Positions 45,669-56,327 of a stretch of DNA of 64,000 bases are shown here, piece after piece (the first letter of the stretch is position 1; each line of letters starts with the position of its first letter). The stretch lies in NCBI GenBank assembly GCA_943788815.1, contig CALSRS010000001.1, forward strand, positions 1,735,501 through 1,799,500, in the 5' to 3' direction. The DNA comes from an uncultured Gammaproteobacteria bacterium. GTDB lineage: Bacteria; Pseudomonadota; Gammaproteobacteria; Eutrophobiales; Eutrophobiaceae. Made by a program: the position numbers and the translations under genes. The notes beneath the pieces are model-generated. The model was not told the DNA's origin and did not search any database. It was given only the letters and a program-made list of their open reading frames with translations.

Positions 45669-46556
45669 TTAGTTTGGTGCAAAAGTCAGTCTAATTTCGC
45701 GCATTTTACCAAAAATTCTTGGGTTGTCCGGTACTGGTAGAGGAGATGCCCGTTTTACAGCAATTTCTGCCCTACTGTCGAACACGGAATTGCCACTGGT
45801 TTTAACTATCTTTACTTCTGCCACCTCGCCACCGGGTATCATGCGGATTTCAAATATACATGAAAGTCCTTCCGTAAGACCGGCCGTATTAAATTCTCGT
45901 TCTATTGCATTTGCGATTCTGGCAACATAACTGTTAATAACAGTCATATCTTGTCTATCCTGTGCAGCCTGGCGTTGTTTTTGTTCTGCTGCAAGCCTTT
46001 CAGCTTCCTGTTTTTTTCTTGCTTGCTCTGCCAGCCTTAATTCTTCCTGGCGTTTTTGCTCAGCTACATCTTTTCTCCGCTGCTCTTCTTCCTCCTGGCG
46101 TTTTTTGAGCTCTTCTTGTTGTTTTTTAGCTTGTGCGAGCTTTATCTCTTCTTCTTTAAGTCGTTGTTGCTCTTGTTGCTGCTGCTTTTTTATATCAACA
46201 AGTTTTTGTTCTTCTTGCTTGCGGCGCGTTTCCTCCACCTGTTGTTGTTTTTTAATGTCCGCGAGTCTGCTTTCTTCTTGCTGACGCTTGCGTTCTGCCT
46301 CCTGTGACTGTTTTTGCATGTCAGCTAATTGTTTTTCTCGCTCCTGTTGTTTTTGTTGCTCGAGTGCTTTTATGTCTTTTAATTCCTGTTCTACTTGAAC
46401 GCTGTCTACTGTGACGGCATCTATTATGTCTACATTATTAGCAATTGGCTGCCTGGGGGTAGGCGTAAGATCAAAGCTGAACATCAGCATGCCTATCACA
46501 AGCAGGTGCAAGAGTGCAGATGATAGGGCAGGCTTTATCATAATCAGATTCATCAT
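45669..46556 (-). CDS. tolA: cell envelope integrity protein TolA
   Basis: TolA couples the TolQR motor to TolB-Pal. The 295-residue protein has an N-terminal membrane anchor (about 8-27). A long Lys/Glu/Gln/Arg-rich helical domain (about 60-210) contains repeated KKQQQ-type segments. The C-terminal TolA domain has IEREFNTAGLTEGLSCIFEIRMIPGG. It overlaps the tolR 3' end by 4 bases. The repetitive domain is shorter than in E. coli TolA (421 residues overall). Confidence 0.94.
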   Translation of the reverse strand: MMNLIMIKPALSSALLHLLVIGMLMFSFDLTPTPRQPIANNVDIIDAVTVDSVQVEQELKDIKALEQQKQQEREKQLADMQKQSQEAERKRQQEESRLADIKKQQQVEETRRKQEEQKLVDIKKQQQQEQQRLKEEEIKLAQAKKQQEELKKRQEEEEQRRKDVAEQKRQEELRLAEQARKKQEAERLAAEQKQRQAAQDRQDMTVINSYVARIANAIEREFNTAGLTEGLSCIFEIRMIPGGEVAEVKIVKTSGNSVFDSRAEIAVKRASPLPVPDNPRIFGKMREIRLTFAPN

Positions 46557-47008
46557 TGAGTTTCAGGTGGTTCAGTTACCAGGCCCACGCCTTCTACCCC
46601 GGCATTTTGTAACATGGACATAAGGCTAACAACGTGACCATAGGGGACATTTTTATCGCCTTTAACAAATACGCGAGTTTTAGGCCTGTTTTGTTCCGCT
46701 GCATATTTCAGTAAGGCTGCCACTCGGTTTACTAGTACCTGTGCAGGCACGGGCTTGTCCTGATCTTCCAGTGTCTCGCCACCAAATGCGATGTAATAAT
46801 TTCCGTCACGGTCAACACTTATGACAACGGGAGGGTTATCTGGTTCAGGCGTCATGGGCTCGGATGCCAACTTGGGGAGATCAACATTGACCCCCTGGCT
46901 TAAAAGTGGCGCTGTGATCATAAAGATAATTAGCAAAACCAACATGACATCAATGTAAGGGACTACATTGATTTCTGACATTGGTCTTTTCTTTATCCTG
47001 TTTCTCAT
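46553..47008 (-). CDS. tolR: biopolymer transport protein TolR
   Basis: TolR is a proton-channel subunit of the Tol motor. The 151-residue protein has the cytoplasmic MSEINVVPYIDVMLVLLIIFM stretch in which the membrane helix carries the essential aspartate (YIDVMLVLL). The periplasmic ExbD/TolR domain (VFVKGDKNVPYGHVVSLM) follows. It lies 34 bases after tolQ and overlaps tolA. Confidence 0.96.
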   Translation of the reverse strand: MRNRIKKRPMSEINVVPYIDVMLVLLIIFMITAPLLSQGVNVDLPKLASEPMTPEPDNPPVVISVDRDGNYYIAFGGETLEDQDKPVPAQVLVNRVAALLKYAAEQNRPKTRVFVKGDKNVPYGHVVSLMSMLQNAGVEGVGLVTEPPETQ

Positions 47009-47042
47009 CTCTTATTATCAGTCTTTAATTGCTTATGATTTC

Positions 47043-47717
47043 TCAAGAATGTGCAAATCGGTGCAATATAGACGAAAACTCCTCAGTAAAGGTGTCATAG
47101 CGATTTATCAATCTTTCCACATCGTTAGAGTACCTGTTGTAGGCAATTACCGCGGGAATAGCAGCAAAGAGCCCCATGGCTGTTGCAATCAGTGCTTCAG
47201 ATATCCCCGGGGCGACCATGGAAATAGTTGCCTGTTGTACGCTACCTAATGATCTAAAGCTGTTCATAATTCCCCATACGGTGCCGAAAAGGCCGATATA
47301 AGGGCTGGTAGAACCTACAGTGGCAAGAAAAGGCAGGTTTTGTTCCAGCGCCTCGATTTCCTTATTTAATGTTACTCGCATGGCGCGTTGAGCACCTTCG
47401 AGGATGGCATCGGGGTCTATATTTTTTTGTTTCTTGAGCCGTGCAAATTCTTTAAATCCCGCATCAAACAGTTTTTCCATTCCCGCTGTCTTGACACGTT
47501 TGCTGCTAATCCGGGTATACAGCGGAGTTAAGTCTTCTGTAGACCAGAAAACCTCTTCAAATTTGTCTGCCTGTTTGCGGGCGTCGTTTAATATTTTGTG
47601 TTTTGAAAATATCATTGTCCAGGAAGTTAAAGATGCCAGTACCAGTGATAGCATCACCAGCTTCACGATCAGGCTTGCGCCCATAATAAGTTCAATAATC
47701 GAAAGATCAGTTGTCAT
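47043..47717 (-). CDS. tolQ: Tol-Pal system protein TolQ
   Basis: TolQ is the MotA/ExbB-type inner-membrane subunit of the Tol motor. The 224 residues have three hydrophobic segments, and the conserved channel motif TVGSTSPYIGLFGTVWGIMNSF is clear, followed by SMVAPGISEALIATAMGLFAAIPAV. It overlaps ybgC by 11 bases, so ybgC-tolQRAB-pal-cpoB is one operon. Confidence 0.97.
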   Translation of the reverse strand: MTTDLSIIELIMGASLIVKLVMLSLVLASLTSWTMIFSKHKILNDARKQADKFEEVFWSTEDLTPLYTRISSKRVKTAGMEKLFDAGFKEFARLKKQKNIDPDAILEGAQRAMRVTLNKEIEALEQNLPFLATVGSTSPYIGLFGTVWGIMNSFRSLGSVQQATISMVAPGISEALIATAMGLFAAIPAVIAYNRYSNDVERLINRYDTFTEEFSSILHRFAHS

Positions 47718-48153
47718 AGCTTAGCTTTGCCTTTATTTGTTCGGGGATGCGTTTAGGCCTGAATGTGGAAGAGTCAACGCACACAATATTAATGTTTGCT
47801 GTACATAATAATTTGCCGGTAGAGTTTATTATGGATTGTTCAAACTCGAATTTGGAGCCGCCAGTCTGAAGAATCCTGGAGTTCACATCAAGCATGTCAT
47901 CGAATCGAGCAGGGGCCAGAAAGTTCATGTCCAGACTGGCAACCACAAAAACCACGCCTAGATCTTTGACCAACATGGCTTGTGAAAACCCTGCAGATCG
48001 CAAGTACTCAGTCCTGGCGCGTTCCATATAATTCAAATAATTACTGTGATACACAACACCTCCGGCATCGGTATCTTCATAGTAGACTCTGACCTGCCAG
48101 CGATACGCGATAGCATTATCATTATCCGAGGACTTAGATAAATTAGTTGTCAC
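47707..48153 (-). CDS. ybgC: acyl-CoA thioesterase YbgC (Tol-Pal associated)
   Basis: YbgC is a hotdog-fold thioesterase acting on short or phospholipid-linked acyl-CoA. The 148-residue protein has the signature [27 protein letters not shown] with the catalytic aspartate in EDTDAGG. It is the first gene of the tol operon and overlaps the ruvB 3' end by 11 bases. Confidence 0.95.
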   Translation of the reverse strand: MTTNLSKSSDNDNAIAYRWQVRVYYEDTDAGGVVYHSNYLNYMERARTEYLRSAGFSQAMLVKDLGVVFVVASLDMNFLAPARFDDMLDVNSRILQTGGSKFEFEQSIINSTGKLLCTANINIVCVDSSTFRPKRIPEQIKAKLSYDN

Positions 48154-49198
48154 TGTTAAACAAGTCCTGTTCGTTCAACATGTTTTTAGGCAAGTCCAGA
48201 CCAAAGTGCAACCAGGCCTGGCGGGTAACAACCCGACCCCTGGAAGTGCGCATCATGAATCCCTGCTGGATCAAAAAAGGCTCTATCACGTCCTCTATAG
48301 TGTCACGTTCTTCGCCCACAGCGGCGGCAATGCTGTCCAAACCTACAGGTCCGCCATCGAATTTCTGGATTATCGCCAGCAACAATTTTCTGTCCATCAT
48401 ATCAAAGCCGTGCTCGTCTACGTTCAACATGTTAAGTGCCTGTTGTGCAATAGATAAGCTGATATGTCCGTTAGCCTTTACTTCAGCATAATCTCGAACT
48501 CGTCTTAAAAGTCGGTTGGCGATTCTTGGTGTGCCTCGTGACCGCGAAGAAATTTCATCTGCACCATCTTCATCTATGCCGACACCAAGTATGCTTGCCG
48601 AGCGTCGAACAATGTGAGAAAGATCTTCGCGGTTATAAAACTCCAGTCTTTGTACGATGCCGAATCTGTCTCTTAGAGGGGAAGTTAAGAGTCCGGCACG
48701 AGTGGTTGCCCCAACGAGTGTAAATGGAGGAATATCGAGTTTGATGGCCCTGGCAGCAGGACCTTCGCCTATCATAATGTCGATTTGATAATCTTCCATG
48801 GCAGGGTAGAGAATTTCTTCAACGACCGGACTTAATCGGTGTATCTCATCTATAAAGAGTACGTCTTTGGGTTCCAAATTAGTGAGTAAGGCCGCAAGAT
48901 CGCCCGGTCTTTCCAGTACTGGGCCTGAGGTTTGGCGCATCGTTACCCCCATTTCATTGGCGATAACATGTGCCAGGGTCGTCTTGCCTAGACCAGGGGG
49001 GCCAAAAATAAGAACGTGGTCCAGAGATTCACTGCGCTTTCTTGCTGCATCTATGAATATGCTTAATTGCTCCTGTACCGCGTCTTGCCCTCGATATTCA
49101 GCTAAAGACCGAGGCCTTAAATTCTTGTCAGCGACAGCGTCTTCGGACGATCCCTGAGGTGATATCAGCGAGCTATGTTCAGACATAATCAAATTCAA
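48143..49198 (-). CDS. ruvB: Holliday junction branch migration helicase RuvB
   Basis: RuvB is the AAA+ motor of the RuvAB complex. The 351 residues show Walker [19 protein letters not shown], Walker [13 protein letters not shown], sensor 1 [20 protein letters not shown] and the C-terminal winged helix. The ATG at 49198 and a second in-frame ATG four codons later (MSEHSS) are both possible starts. It is 93 bases downstream of ruvA. Confidence 0.97.
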   Translation of the reverse strand: MNLIMSEHSSLISPQGSSEDAVADKNLRPRSLAEYRGQDAVQEQLSIFIDAARKRSESLDHVLIFGPPGLGKTTLAHVIANEMGVTMRQTSGPVLERPGDLAALLTNLEPKDVLFIDEIHRLSPVVEEILYPAMEDYQIDIMIGEGPAARAIKLDIPPFTLVGATTRAGLLTSPLRDRFGIVQRLEFYNREDLSHIVRRSASILGVGIDEDGADEISSRSRGTPRIANRLLRRVRDYAEVKANGHISLSIAQQALNMLNVDEHGFDMMDRKLLLAIIQKFDGGPVGLDSIAAAVGEERDTIEDVIEPFLIQQGFMMRTSRGRVVTRQAWLHFGLDLPKNMLNEQDLFNSDN

Positions 49199-49291
49199 TC
49201 AATAAGTTAGGAAATTATTATAGAGTGGTAATCATGACTTTCCTATGGCGAGTTTAAGGAAATATTACGACTCAGCCATAAATTGTCAAAA

Positions 49292-49894
49292 TTATCTCAC
49301 AGAAGCCTTAAGTGCCTCTCGGATGATAGTTTCGCTGTCCATACCCTCGGTGGTCACTGCATGAACATATCGGCTGGCTTCCTGGGGCTTGTAACCCAAA
49401 GAGACTAGCGCACTTACAGCCTCATCTGCCTGGGAAAGATTATCACTACGTCTACTCGTTTGTGTCGCTCCCGGCTTGTCATTTAGCTCCCAATCCTTGA
49501 GACGATCTCGCATTTCTATTATTAATCGTTCCGCCGTCTTTTTTCCTACTCCGGGTAGTTTTACCAGTCGGTCTGCATTTCCTTCCATGATACTGCGAGT
49601 AAATTCATCTGCCTCTATACCTGATAGGATGGTCAATGCCATTTTTGCGCCTACACCATTAACCTTAATGAGGGTTCTGAATAATCGCCTTTCTTCTTGT
49701 GAGGCAAAGCCAAACAGTAATTGTGCGTCTTCCCTGACTACCATGTGGGTAAAAATTTCAACCTCATCCCCAATGCCAGGCAATTGATAAAAAGTCCCCA
49801 TGGTGGCTTCTATTTCATAGCCGACACCGGAAACGTTTATCGATAAATGGGGCGGCTGTTTGTGTGCAAGTTTGCCTTTCAAAGATCCAATCAT
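49292..49894 (-). CDS. ruvA: Holliday junction branch migration protein RuvA
   Basis: RuvA binds the Holliday junction and loads RuvB. The 200-residue protein begins MIGSLKGKLAHKQP. It has an OB-fold with THMVVREDAQLLFGF, the helix-hairpin-helix segment VNGVGAKMALTILSG and LPGVGKKTAERLIIEMRDRL, and a C-terminal RuvB-binding domain (LVSLGYKPQEASRYV). It overlaps ruvC by 4 bases. Confidence 0.97.
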   Translation of the reverse strand: MIGSLKGKLAHKQPPHLSINVSGVGYEIEATMGTFYQLPGIGDEVEIFTHMVVREDAQLLFGFASQEERRLFRTLIKVNGVGAKMALTILSGIEADEFTRSIMEGNADRLVKLPGVGKKTAERLIIEMRDRLKDWELNDKPGATQTSRRSDNLSQADEAVSALVSLGYKPQEASRYVHAVTTEGMDSETIIREALKASVR

Positions 49895-50409
49895 CTTAAC
49901 CTTCCTTTTTTAATTCCCGACACGCCTGTCATGCGCAACAGGCCTTCTCGCGAATGACCGTGGCATAATGCTATGGCTAAAGCATCGGCAGCATCTACCT
50001 GGGGTTCTTCCTTGAGGCATAACAAAATCTTAATCATGTGTTGTATTTGATACTTGGCGGCATGACCTTTGCCTACGATTGCCTGTTTGATTTGATTAGC
50101 AGTGTACTCAATGATCGGTAATTCCAATTGAGCGCATGCGGTGATAGCGCAACCTCTTGCCTGCCCCAGCTTGAGGGCAGAGTCCACATTTTTATGAAGG
50201 AATACTTTTTCAATAGATACTTCATCCGGATTATGTTCGTTTATGATAGTTGAGAGTTGCCGAAAAAGAATTTTCAGTTTTTCTGCAACCTCAGTTTCCT
50301 TCAAACGTATGATGCCATGCGTAATATGTCTTGCATGGTTGCCTTCAATATCTATGATTCCGTATCCTGTAATACGAGAGCCAGGATCAATTCCCAGGAT
50401 CCTGGTCAT
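49891..50409 (-). CDS. ruvC: crossover junction endodeoxyribonuclease RuvC
   Basis: RuvC resolves Holliday junctions. The 172-residue protein has the RNase H-like catalytic acids in ILGIDPGSRITGYG, the glutamate in VSIEKVFLHKN and the final DAADALAIALCH. It lies 62 bases downstream of yebC, giving the standard yebC-ruvC-ruvA-ruvB order. Confidence 0.97.
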   Translation of the reverse strand: MTRILGIDPGSRITGYGIIDIEGNHARHITHGIIRLKETEVAEKLKILFRQLSTIINEHNPDEVSIEKVFLHKNVDSALKLGQARGCAITACAQLELPIIEYTANQIKQAIVGKGHAAKYQIQHMIKILLCLKEEPQVDAADALAIALCHGHSREGLLRMTGVSGIKKGRLR

Positions 50410-50471
50410 AGACTTTTCCGTCGAAAAATAGTTTGAATCAAGCGTGTTCCCTGTTTATCACCAGGGTGCAT

Positions 50472-51218
50472 TCAGTTTATTTGTGCCAGGATATCATCAG
50501 CGATATCGGCGTTAGAATACACATTTTGTACGTCATCCAGGTCTTCCAACATTTCCAGCAGGCTGATCATTGTTTTTGCGTTATCGATATCCAAAGAGTT
50601 GTTTGTAGAGGCTCGCATTGTGATTTCGGCGGAATCTGGATTGAGTCCTTTTTTAATTATAGCTTCTTTTACATCAATAAAATCATCCGCCGTACAAATA
50701 ACCTCCAGTGAGCCATCTTCGCCGACGATGACATCTTCCGCCCCCGCATCGATAGCTGCTTCCATGACAAGGTCTTCCTCATTATTTGCAGAAAATGTGA
50801 TGAGCCCACATTTTTGAAACAAATAGGCAACGGAACCGTCTGTCCCCAGATTGCCTCCAAATTTACTAAAGGCATGCCGAACTTCTGCAACGGTGCGGTT
50901 TTTATTATCGGTCATGCAATCTACCATGACGGCAGCGCCTCCAGGACCATAGCCTTCATAACGAATTTCCTCAATATTCTCGCCGTCATTTCCTCCAGCA
51001 CCTCGCTTTACTGCTCGCTCAATGGTGTCTTTGGTCATGTTTGCAGACAGGGCAGTATCTATTGCAGAGCGAAGACGAGGATTAGCATTCGCGTCACCGC
51101 CGCCTAGCCTGGCAGCGACTGTGATTTCCCGGATTAGCTTAGTGAATAATTTGCCTCGCTTTTCGTCCTGGCGATTTTTCCGGTGTTGAATGTTTGCCCA
51201 CTTACTGTGTCCAGCCAT
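50472..51218 (-). CDS. yebC: YebC/PmpR-family transcriptional or translational regulator
   Basis: This 248-residue protein starts [21 protein letters not shown] and has [15 protein letters not shown], the [19 protein letters not shown] signature and the [20 protein letters not shown] segment. YebC-family proteins act as DNA-binding regulators in some bacteria, and recent work links some of them to ribosome stalling relief. The role here is not resolved. It lies directly upstream of ruvC. Confidence 0.95.
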   Translation of the reverse strand: MAGHSKWANIQHRKNRQDEKRGKLFTKLIREITVAARLGGGDANANPRLRSAIDTALSANMTKDTIERAVKRGAGGNDGENIEEIRYEGYGPGGAAVMVDCMTDNKNRTVAEVRHAFSKFGGNLGTDGSVAYLFQKCGLITFSANNEEDLVMEAAIDAGAEDVIVGEDGSLEVICTADDFIDVKEAIIKKGLNPDSAEITMRASTNNSLDIDNAKTMISLLEMLEDLDDVQNVYSNADIADDILAQIN

Positions 51219-51269
51219 AAGTTCTTTCTCGTTTATAAAAGGGAAATTTTATCACTTGCCAGCATCTCA

Positions 51270-51899
51270 TTAAATAGAAGGGAATCTTCCCTGTCCCAAA
51301 AATGCAGTAGTGAGAGATGATACGGCAGGAGATAGCAGTAATCCAAAATGTGAGACCTTAACAATAGTGTGGTCTTTCATGTTGTCGGCACGGGTTTCTT
51401 CAACACTGACTGTTCCGTCATTCGGTCGAGGAACGCCGGGGACCAGCATTCCCAGTCCCAGTCTAAGTGTGCCAGCGATACAGCCCAGATCATGGGATCC
51501 GGTCCATTTTGGGGCATTACCTAGTAGTCCATCCTCCGTACTTTTTCCCAGCAACAGGGGGCCAAGTGGTGTCCGAGTGATTCTATAGGCGCAATAGCTT
51601 GGTTTGTGAGGTGTTCCCAGGGTAACAACCCTGCCAGGTTTTTGGTCAGGATAATCATAAAACAAGTGGCGAATCACCAGACCTCCCAGACTGTGACAAA
51701 CAAAATGTATCACGGGGGAATCTAGCTTTTTTATCTGTTCAGATAGAAGGTATGAATTCTCGCGGGGTGATTTGGTCAGGCTGCTATACCTGAAGTTCGA
51801 TATCAGGTACCCATGAGTTTTTATACGTTTGGCAAGAATGGACATGTCCATGCCATTCATCCACAGCCCATGTACCAGCACCACAGTTTCATTTAGCAT
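51270..51899 (-). CDS. alpha/beta hydrolase, lipase-like
   Basis: This 209-residue alpha/beta hydrolase opens with VVLVHGLWMNGMDMS, the oxyanion-hole region. Its nucleophile elbow is CHSLGGLVI with Ser70; the usual first glycine is replaced by cysteine. VVTLGTPHKPS and a late DHTIVKVSHFGLLLS, likely carrying the catalytic histidine, are typical of small bacterial lipase/esterase-like proteins. No signal peptide is seen. The substrate is unknown. It lies between nadA and yebC on the same strand. Confidence 0.8.
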   Translation of the reverse strand: MLNETVVLVHGLWMNGMDMSILAKRIKTHGYLISNFRYSSLTKSPRENSYLLSEQIKKLDSPVIHFVCHSLGGLVIRHLFYDYPDQKPGRVVTLGTPHKPSYCAYRITRTPLGPLLLGKSTEDGLLGNAPKWTGSHDLGCIAGTLRLGLGMLVPGVPRPNDGTVSVEETRADNMKDHTIVKVSHFGLLLSPAVSSLTTAFLGQGRFPSI

Positions 51900-52006
51900 T
51901 TTGTTTTTCGTCTTGTTATTGCAAAGTAACTAGTTTCCACACAAAAGGGAAAACAGCGGTGTAAAGCATCCTCCTTGCGGATAGAGTCAGTATGTGACTG
52001 CTAATA

Positions 52007-53083
52007 TCAGGCGTCATTATTACCATAGATAGCCTGGTTTTGAATTTTGGAAAACGCTAACAGACGTTTGATGGGGATTTGCGCTCGCTCTATCGTATCC
52101 ATGTCGACATGAATCTCATTTTTACCATTTTCTAGTACATCGGCCAGTTTTCTCAGGCTATTCATTGCCATCCAGGGACAGTGTGCACAGCTTTTGCAGG
52201 TGGCGCTTTTCCCAGCGGTTGGTGCTTCAATAAAAATCTTTTCCGGCGCCGCCTGTCGCATTTTGTAAAAGATGCCTCTATCTGTCGCTACGATAAATTT
52301 TAATGCATCCATTTCTTTTGCGGCCTTGATGACGGCCGTCGTTGAGCCAACAACGTCTGCGTACTGTATAACAGAGGCCGGTGATTCTGGGTGGACCAGA
52401 ACCTTGGCGTCTGGGTGTTGCTGTTTCATTTCAAGGAGTTCCTTGCCTTTAAACTCTTCGTGCACGATACAGCTACCCTGCCACAGGACCATGTCAGCAC
52501 CAGTTTGTTTTTGGACATAATCTCCCAGGTACATGTCCGGCGCCCAGATTATTTTTTCACCATTAGCATGTAGGTGACGGATAACATCAACGGCGCTACC
52601 AGAAGTCACCATCCAGTCCGCCCGTGCCTTGACTGCCGCACTGGTATTGGCATAGACCACAACGGTATGGTCAGGATGTTGGTCGCAAAATGCGCTAAAT
52701 TGATCAGGCGGACAACCAATATCCAGCGAACAGTTAGCTTCAAGATCCGGCATCAATATTCGTTTTTCTGGATTTAATATTTTTGCTGTTTCGCCCATAA
52801 AGCGTACGCCACAGACTACCAGTGTGGAAGCATGAGACTCATTACCAAAGCGCGCCATGTCCAGAGAATCAGAGACGTATCCTCCTGTTTCATCAGCAAG
52901 CTGTTGAAGGTCTGGATCTGTATAGTAATGGGCCACCACCGTGCCGTTTTCTTTAATTAATAGTTCACGTACCTTATCAATTAATAATTTTCGTTCATCG
53001 CTATCAAGAGATTCTGAAATTGTTTCAGGGACATTCTCAGATGGTATCCGGTAATCAATTAGTGATGTTTGTATGTCATTCAT
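52007..53083 (-). CDS. nadA: quinolinate synthase NadA
   Basis: NadA condenses iminoaspartate and dihydroxyacetone phosphate to quinolinate, the first ring-forming step of NAD synthesis, using a [4Fe-4S] cluster. The three ligand cysteines are in [25 protein letters not shown] and [35 protein letters not shown] is the family N-terminal motif. ATG 53083 (MNDIQTS) gives 358 residues and an AGGA site 8 bases upstream; a longer reading would overlap the Nudix gene. It is 10 bases after that gene. Confidence 0.95.
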   Translation of the reverse strand: MNDIQTSLIDYRIPSENVPETISESLDSDERKLLIDKVRELLIKENGTVVAHYYTDPDLQQLADETGGYVSDSLDMARFGNESHASTLVVCGVRFMGETAKILNPEKRILMPDLEANCSLDIGCPPDQFSAFCDQHPDHTVVVYANTSAAVKARADWMVTSGSAVDVIRHLHANGEKIIWAPDMYLGDYVQKQTGADMVLWQGSCIVHEEFKGKELLEMKQQHPDAKVLVHPESPASVIQYADVVGSTTAVIKAAKEMDALKFIVATDRGIFYKMRQAAPEKIFIEAPTAGKSATCKSCAHCPWMAMNSLRKLADVLENGKNEIHVDMDTIERAQIPIKRLLAFSKIQNQAIYGNNDA

Positions 53084-53093
53084 TGCAGATGTC

Positions 53094-53759
53094 CTATTTA
53101 ATAAACTCAATAGTTCCTGTGGTGTTAAAAGTGTATAGCCTGGCTGGTCGGTGTTTTCCGTCCCTGCGTTTTTCCCCTGTGTCATTGATGCCATTGAAGG
53201 TCAGGACGCGTTTTCTAAAATTGCGTTTGTCCAGAGGCGTACCTTTAATAGTTTCGTAAACTCGCTGAAGTTCGCCCAAGGTAAATTTGTCCGGCATAAA
53301 ATGCAGGGCAATGGTGGAATAATCCATTTTAGCTGCGAGCCGGTCCCGAGCCAGGCTCACAATCTGTGGGTGATCAAATGCCAGGTCGGGCAGGGATGAA
53401 CATGCGTGCCATTCCGCCTTGCTTGCATCGCTGTCCGGTTTGATATGTAGCTTATCTATGGGGACCAGGGCGTAGTAGGCAACGGAGATAACACGTTCTC
53501 GGGGGTCGCGATTTGGCTTGCCAAAGGTGTACAATTGTTCCAGATAAATACCCGTCACACCGGTTTCTTCTTTCAGCTCCCTCAAGGCCGCAGACTCCAG
53601 GTCTTCATCAATATCAACAAACCCACCCGGTAATGCCCAGCGCCCCTTGTAGGGTTCGTTAGACCTCTCGATTAGCAATACCTTCAGCTCATTCTCTGCC
53701 AGCGTGAATATTACGATGTCTGTGGTTATTGCCGGATGTGGGTAGTCGTAGTGGTACAT
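53094..53759 (-). CDS. NrtR-type Nudix transcriptional regulator
   Basis: This 221-residue protein has an N-terminal Nudix fold ([25 protein letters not shown], a good Nudix box) and a C-terminal winged helix marked by [28 protein letters not shown], the NrtR DNA-binding signature. NrtR represses NAD-metabolism genes and is released by ADP-ribose. Its position immediately upstream of nadA, and the palindrome in front of it, fit an autoregulated nrtR-nadA unit. Confidence 0.85.
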   Translation of the reverse strand: MYHYDYPHPAITTDIVIFTLAENELKVLLIERSNEPYKGRWALPGGFVDIDEDLESAALRELKEETGVTGIYLEQLYTFGKPNRDPRERVISVAYYALVPIDKLHIKPDSDASKAEWHACSSLPDLAFDHPQIVSLARDRLAAKMDYSTIALHFMPDKFTLGELQRVYETIKGTPLDKRNFRKRVLTFNGINDTGEKRRDGKHRPARLYTFNTTGTIEFIK

Positions 53760-53767
53760 GATCCTAC

Positions 53768-53788
53768 TAAGTGTAAAATATACACCTA
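53768..53788. promoter_or_regulatory. candidate NrtR operator upstream of the Nudix regulator-nadA pair
   Basis: A 21-bp imperfect palindrome has the core GTGTA-N5-TACAC (53771-53785) with two further matching base pairs outside one mismatch. It lies 9-29 bases upstream of the regulator start, and a second GTGTA half-site occurs at 53795-53799. It sits in the spacer after aspS, where autoregulation would act. The assignment to NrtR is inferred from position; I cannot confirm the binding consensus. Confidence 0.5.
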
Positions 53789-53828
53789 ATGATAGTGTAA
53801 TATTTAAACTTTTTCAAACAAACGGTTT

Positions 53829-55607
53829 TTAATCAGCCTTGGGTTTCTTGGCAGGCCGAATTCCCAGCTCTTTTAACTGTGCCTCGGATGCCGATGAGGG
53901 TGCGGTGGTTAACAGGCAGCTGGCGCTTTGGGTTTTAGGGAAGGCGATCACGTCACGGATTGAGCTTGAGCCGGTCATGAGCATAACTATCCTGTCGAGC
54001 CCAAAAGCAATGCCGCCATGTGGAGGACAACCATAATCCAGTGCTGTAATTAGAAAACCAAACTTTTCTTTGGCTTCTTCCTCGCCTATGCCAAGCACAT
54101 CCAGTGCGGCCATTTGTATCGCCGGATTGTGGATACGAATAGACCCGCCCCCGATTTCACTGCCGTTAAGCACAAGGTCGTAGGCTCGAGACAATCCGTC
54201 ACCTGGATTCTCTTTTAACGCTTCAATATCATCCGATTGTGGTGCAGTAAAGGGATGGTGCAGGGCGTCCCAACGTTTTTCCTGTTCGTTATATTCGAAC
54301 ATGGGGAAATCATATATCCAAACCGGCGACCAGTCGCCTTCCATCAGGCCAAGGTCAACACCAAGCTTGTCTCTCAATGCCCCTAAGGAATCATTAACAA
54401 CTTTCTTCTTGTCAGCGCCAAAGAAAACAAGGTCACCGGTCTTTGCCCCGGTACGTTTCAGGATTTCTAAGACCCTGTCTTCAGGGAGAAACTTGAGTAT
54501 GGGTGATTGCAGACCTTCCATTCCCTGGTTTATGTCATTAACCTTAATATAGGCCAGTCCTTTTGCGCCAAATCGGCTGATGTATGCCGTATAGTCATCG
54601 ATCTGTTTCCGAGAGAGAGTGTTGCCTCCCGGCAGACAAAGTGCAGCAACACGTCCGTTGTCTTGTTTGGCCGGTTCGGCGAAGACCTTGAATTCAACGT
54701 CCGCCACAAGATCACCAATCTCTATCAGTTGCAGGGGGTTTCTTAGATCCGGCCTGTCGGTTCCAAAGCGCTCTACAGATTCGGCGTACGTCATCCTGGG
54801 GAAGCTGCTGGCGAGTTCAACATCCAGATTTTTTTTAAACAGATGCCGTACCATGTCTTCCATCACGTTCATGATTTCCGCTTCATCCATGAATGACATC
54901 TCAATGTCCAGCTGGGTAAATTCCGGTTGCCGGTCTGCTCGTAAGTCTTCATCACGAAAGCAGCGGACTATCTGGTAATAACGATCCATGCCGGACATCA
55001 TCAGCAACTGTTTGAACAGTTGTGGTGACTGGGGCAGGGCGAAGAACTCTCCGGGATGGGTGCGACTGGGTACAAGATAGTCCCTGGCGCCTTCCGGTGT
55101 TGCCCGAGTCAGCATAGGGGTTTCAATCTCCAGAAAACCGAGCCCATCCAGATAATCGCGTAGCGACCTGGCAACCTGACTTCGTAGCCGGATATTATGT
55201 TGCATTACCGGACGTCTCAAATCCACGTAGCGGTATCGTAAGCGGATGTCATCATGGACATGATCATCGTCCAGTTGAAACGGAGGAGTTTGCGCCTTAT
55301 TAAGGATTTCTATGGTGTGTCCAAGGACTTCCACTTCTCCAGTCGGAAGGTCGGGGTTTACTGTTCCATCAGGACGATGACGGACCTTGCCCGTGATCTG
55401 AATGACATATTCATTTCTTACCGCATCAGCGATGGCAAAGGGTTCTGATCGGTCAGGGTCAAAGACTATCTGTGCCAGCCCTTCGCGGTCTCTAAGGTCT
55501 ATAAAGATAACACCACCATGGTCCCGGCGACGGTGCACCCATCCACAAAGGGTGATCTCCTGGTCGATCAGGCTGGTATTAATTTCTCCACAGTAGCAAG
55601 TACGCAT
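53829..55607 (-). CDS. aspS: aspartyl-tRNA synthetase
   Basis: This class II synthetase has 592 residues from ATG 55607 ([12 protein letters not shown]), the usual start and length; a longer reading overlaps the DUF502 gene. It has the OB-fold anticodon domain ([21 protein letters not shown]) and motif 2 ([25 protein letters not shown] in short). The bacterial GAD insertion domain follows, and motif 3 is [12 protein letters not shown]. Whether it is discriminating (Asp only) or also serves Asn-tRNA is not decided here. Confidence 0.97.
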   Translation of the reverse strand: MRTCYCGEINTSLIDQEITLCGWVHRRRDHGGVIFIDLRDREGLAQIVFDPDRSEPFAIADAVRNEYVIQITGKVRHRPDGTVNPDLPTGEVEVLGHTIEILNKAQTPPFQLDDDHVHDDIRLRYRYVDLRRPVMQHNIRLRSQVARSLRDYLDGLGFLEIETPMLTRATPEGARDYLVPSRTHPGEFFALPQSPQLFKQLLMMSGMDRYYQIVRCFRDEDLRADRQPEFTQLDIEMSFMDEAEIMNVMEDMVRHLFKKNLDVELASSFPRMTYAESVERFGTDRPDLRNPLQLIEIGDLVADVEFKVFAEPAKQDNGRVAALCLPGGNTLSRKQIDDYTAYISRFGAKGLAYIKVNDINQGMEGLQSPILKFLPEDRVLEILKRTGAKTGDLVFFGADKKKVVNDSLGALRDKLGVDLGLMEGDWSPVWIYDFPMFEYNEQEKRWDALHHPFTAPQSDDIEALKENPGDGLSRAYDLVLNGSEIGGGSIRIHNPAIQMAALDVLGIGEEEAKEKFGFLITALDYGCPPHGGIAFGLDRIVMLMTGSSSIRDVIAFPKTQSASCLLTTAPSSASEAQLKELGIRPAKKPKAD

Positions 55608-55638
55608 GTGATGTTTATCCGGCAAAAAAGGGGGCATC

Positions 55639-56292
55639 TTACGAGTCAGGAGGGGTTTTAGCAACTCCATTCTCAGTTAAAAGTTCCTTCATATCCTTTT
55701 CGGGAAGGATAACGCCAATGGACATGATCATCTTGAATGCTTCTTCGATTGAGATATTCAGCTCGATCACTTTAGCAGGATCCACCAGGATTAAAAACCC
55801 GGTGGTAGGATTAGGTGTGGTGGAGACAAACACGGAAACCAGCTTATCTTCAAGCGCACTTGCTTCTATGCTGATATCAGTGTTGGTGAGAAAGCCGAGG
55901 CTCCACAGTCCGCCGGTTGGAAATTCCACTAGCACAGCCTTTCTGAAGGACTTGTTTTCTGATGAGAGCAGAGTTGTGGCGATTTGTTTAAAGGCATTGT
56001 AGATATTCCTGACCAAAGGAATTCGGCCCAGCAGGTTTTCCCAGAGATCAACTACCTGGCGCCCCACCAGGTTGGCGGCCAGTGCTCCGGTCAGCACAAG
56101 CACCGCCAGCGCCAGGATAATTCCCATGCCGGGTATGGCAAACCCCCACAGATTTTCAGGCTGGACTTGTTCAGGCAATAACAGGATGGTCATGTCCATG
56201 AGGTCGACGACCAATTTGACTATAAAAAAGGTCGCTGCGACAGGTATCCAGACCAAAAGGCCAGTTATGAGATATTTTCTAAGCGTAGACAT
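55639..56292 (-). CDS. DUF502 family inner-membrane protein
   Basis: This 217-residue protein starts [25 protein letters not shown]. It has two membrane segments (about 8-28 and 55-80) flanking [21 protein letters not shown], then a conserved soluble part ([48 protein letters not shown]). This is the DUF502 family, commonly next to aspS in gammaproteobacteria. ATG 56292 is preferred over an upstream ATG at 56310. Function unknown. Confidence 0.9.
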   Translation of the reverse strand: MSTLRKYLITGLLVWIPVAATFFIVKLVVDLMDMTILLLPEQVQPENLWGFAIPGMGIILALAVLVLTGALAANLVGRQVVDLWENLLGRIPLVRNIYNAFKQIATTLLSSENKSFRKAVLVEFPTGGLWSLGFLTNTDISIEASALEDKLVSVFVSTTPNPTTGFLILVDPAKVIELNISIEEAFKMIMSIGVILPEKDMKELLTENGVAKTPPDS

Positions 56293-56327
56293 GAGTCCAG
56301 CAGCATGCACGATTTAATTCGGTACGA

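Noticed and set aside
46056-46307. Leucine/phenylalanine-rich reading frame antisense to tolA
   Set aside because: It is the mirror of the Lys/Glu/Gln-rich repeats of TolA and has no independent support.
51968-51977. Strong AAGGAGG sequence on the minus strand between nadA and the lipase-like gene
   Set aside because: No start codon lies at a suitable distance, and no reading frame of credible length follows.
53083-53194. Longer N terminus of NadA overlapping the Nudix gene
   Set aside because: The extra residues have no family match, and the ATG at 53083 has a ribosome binding site and gives the usual length.
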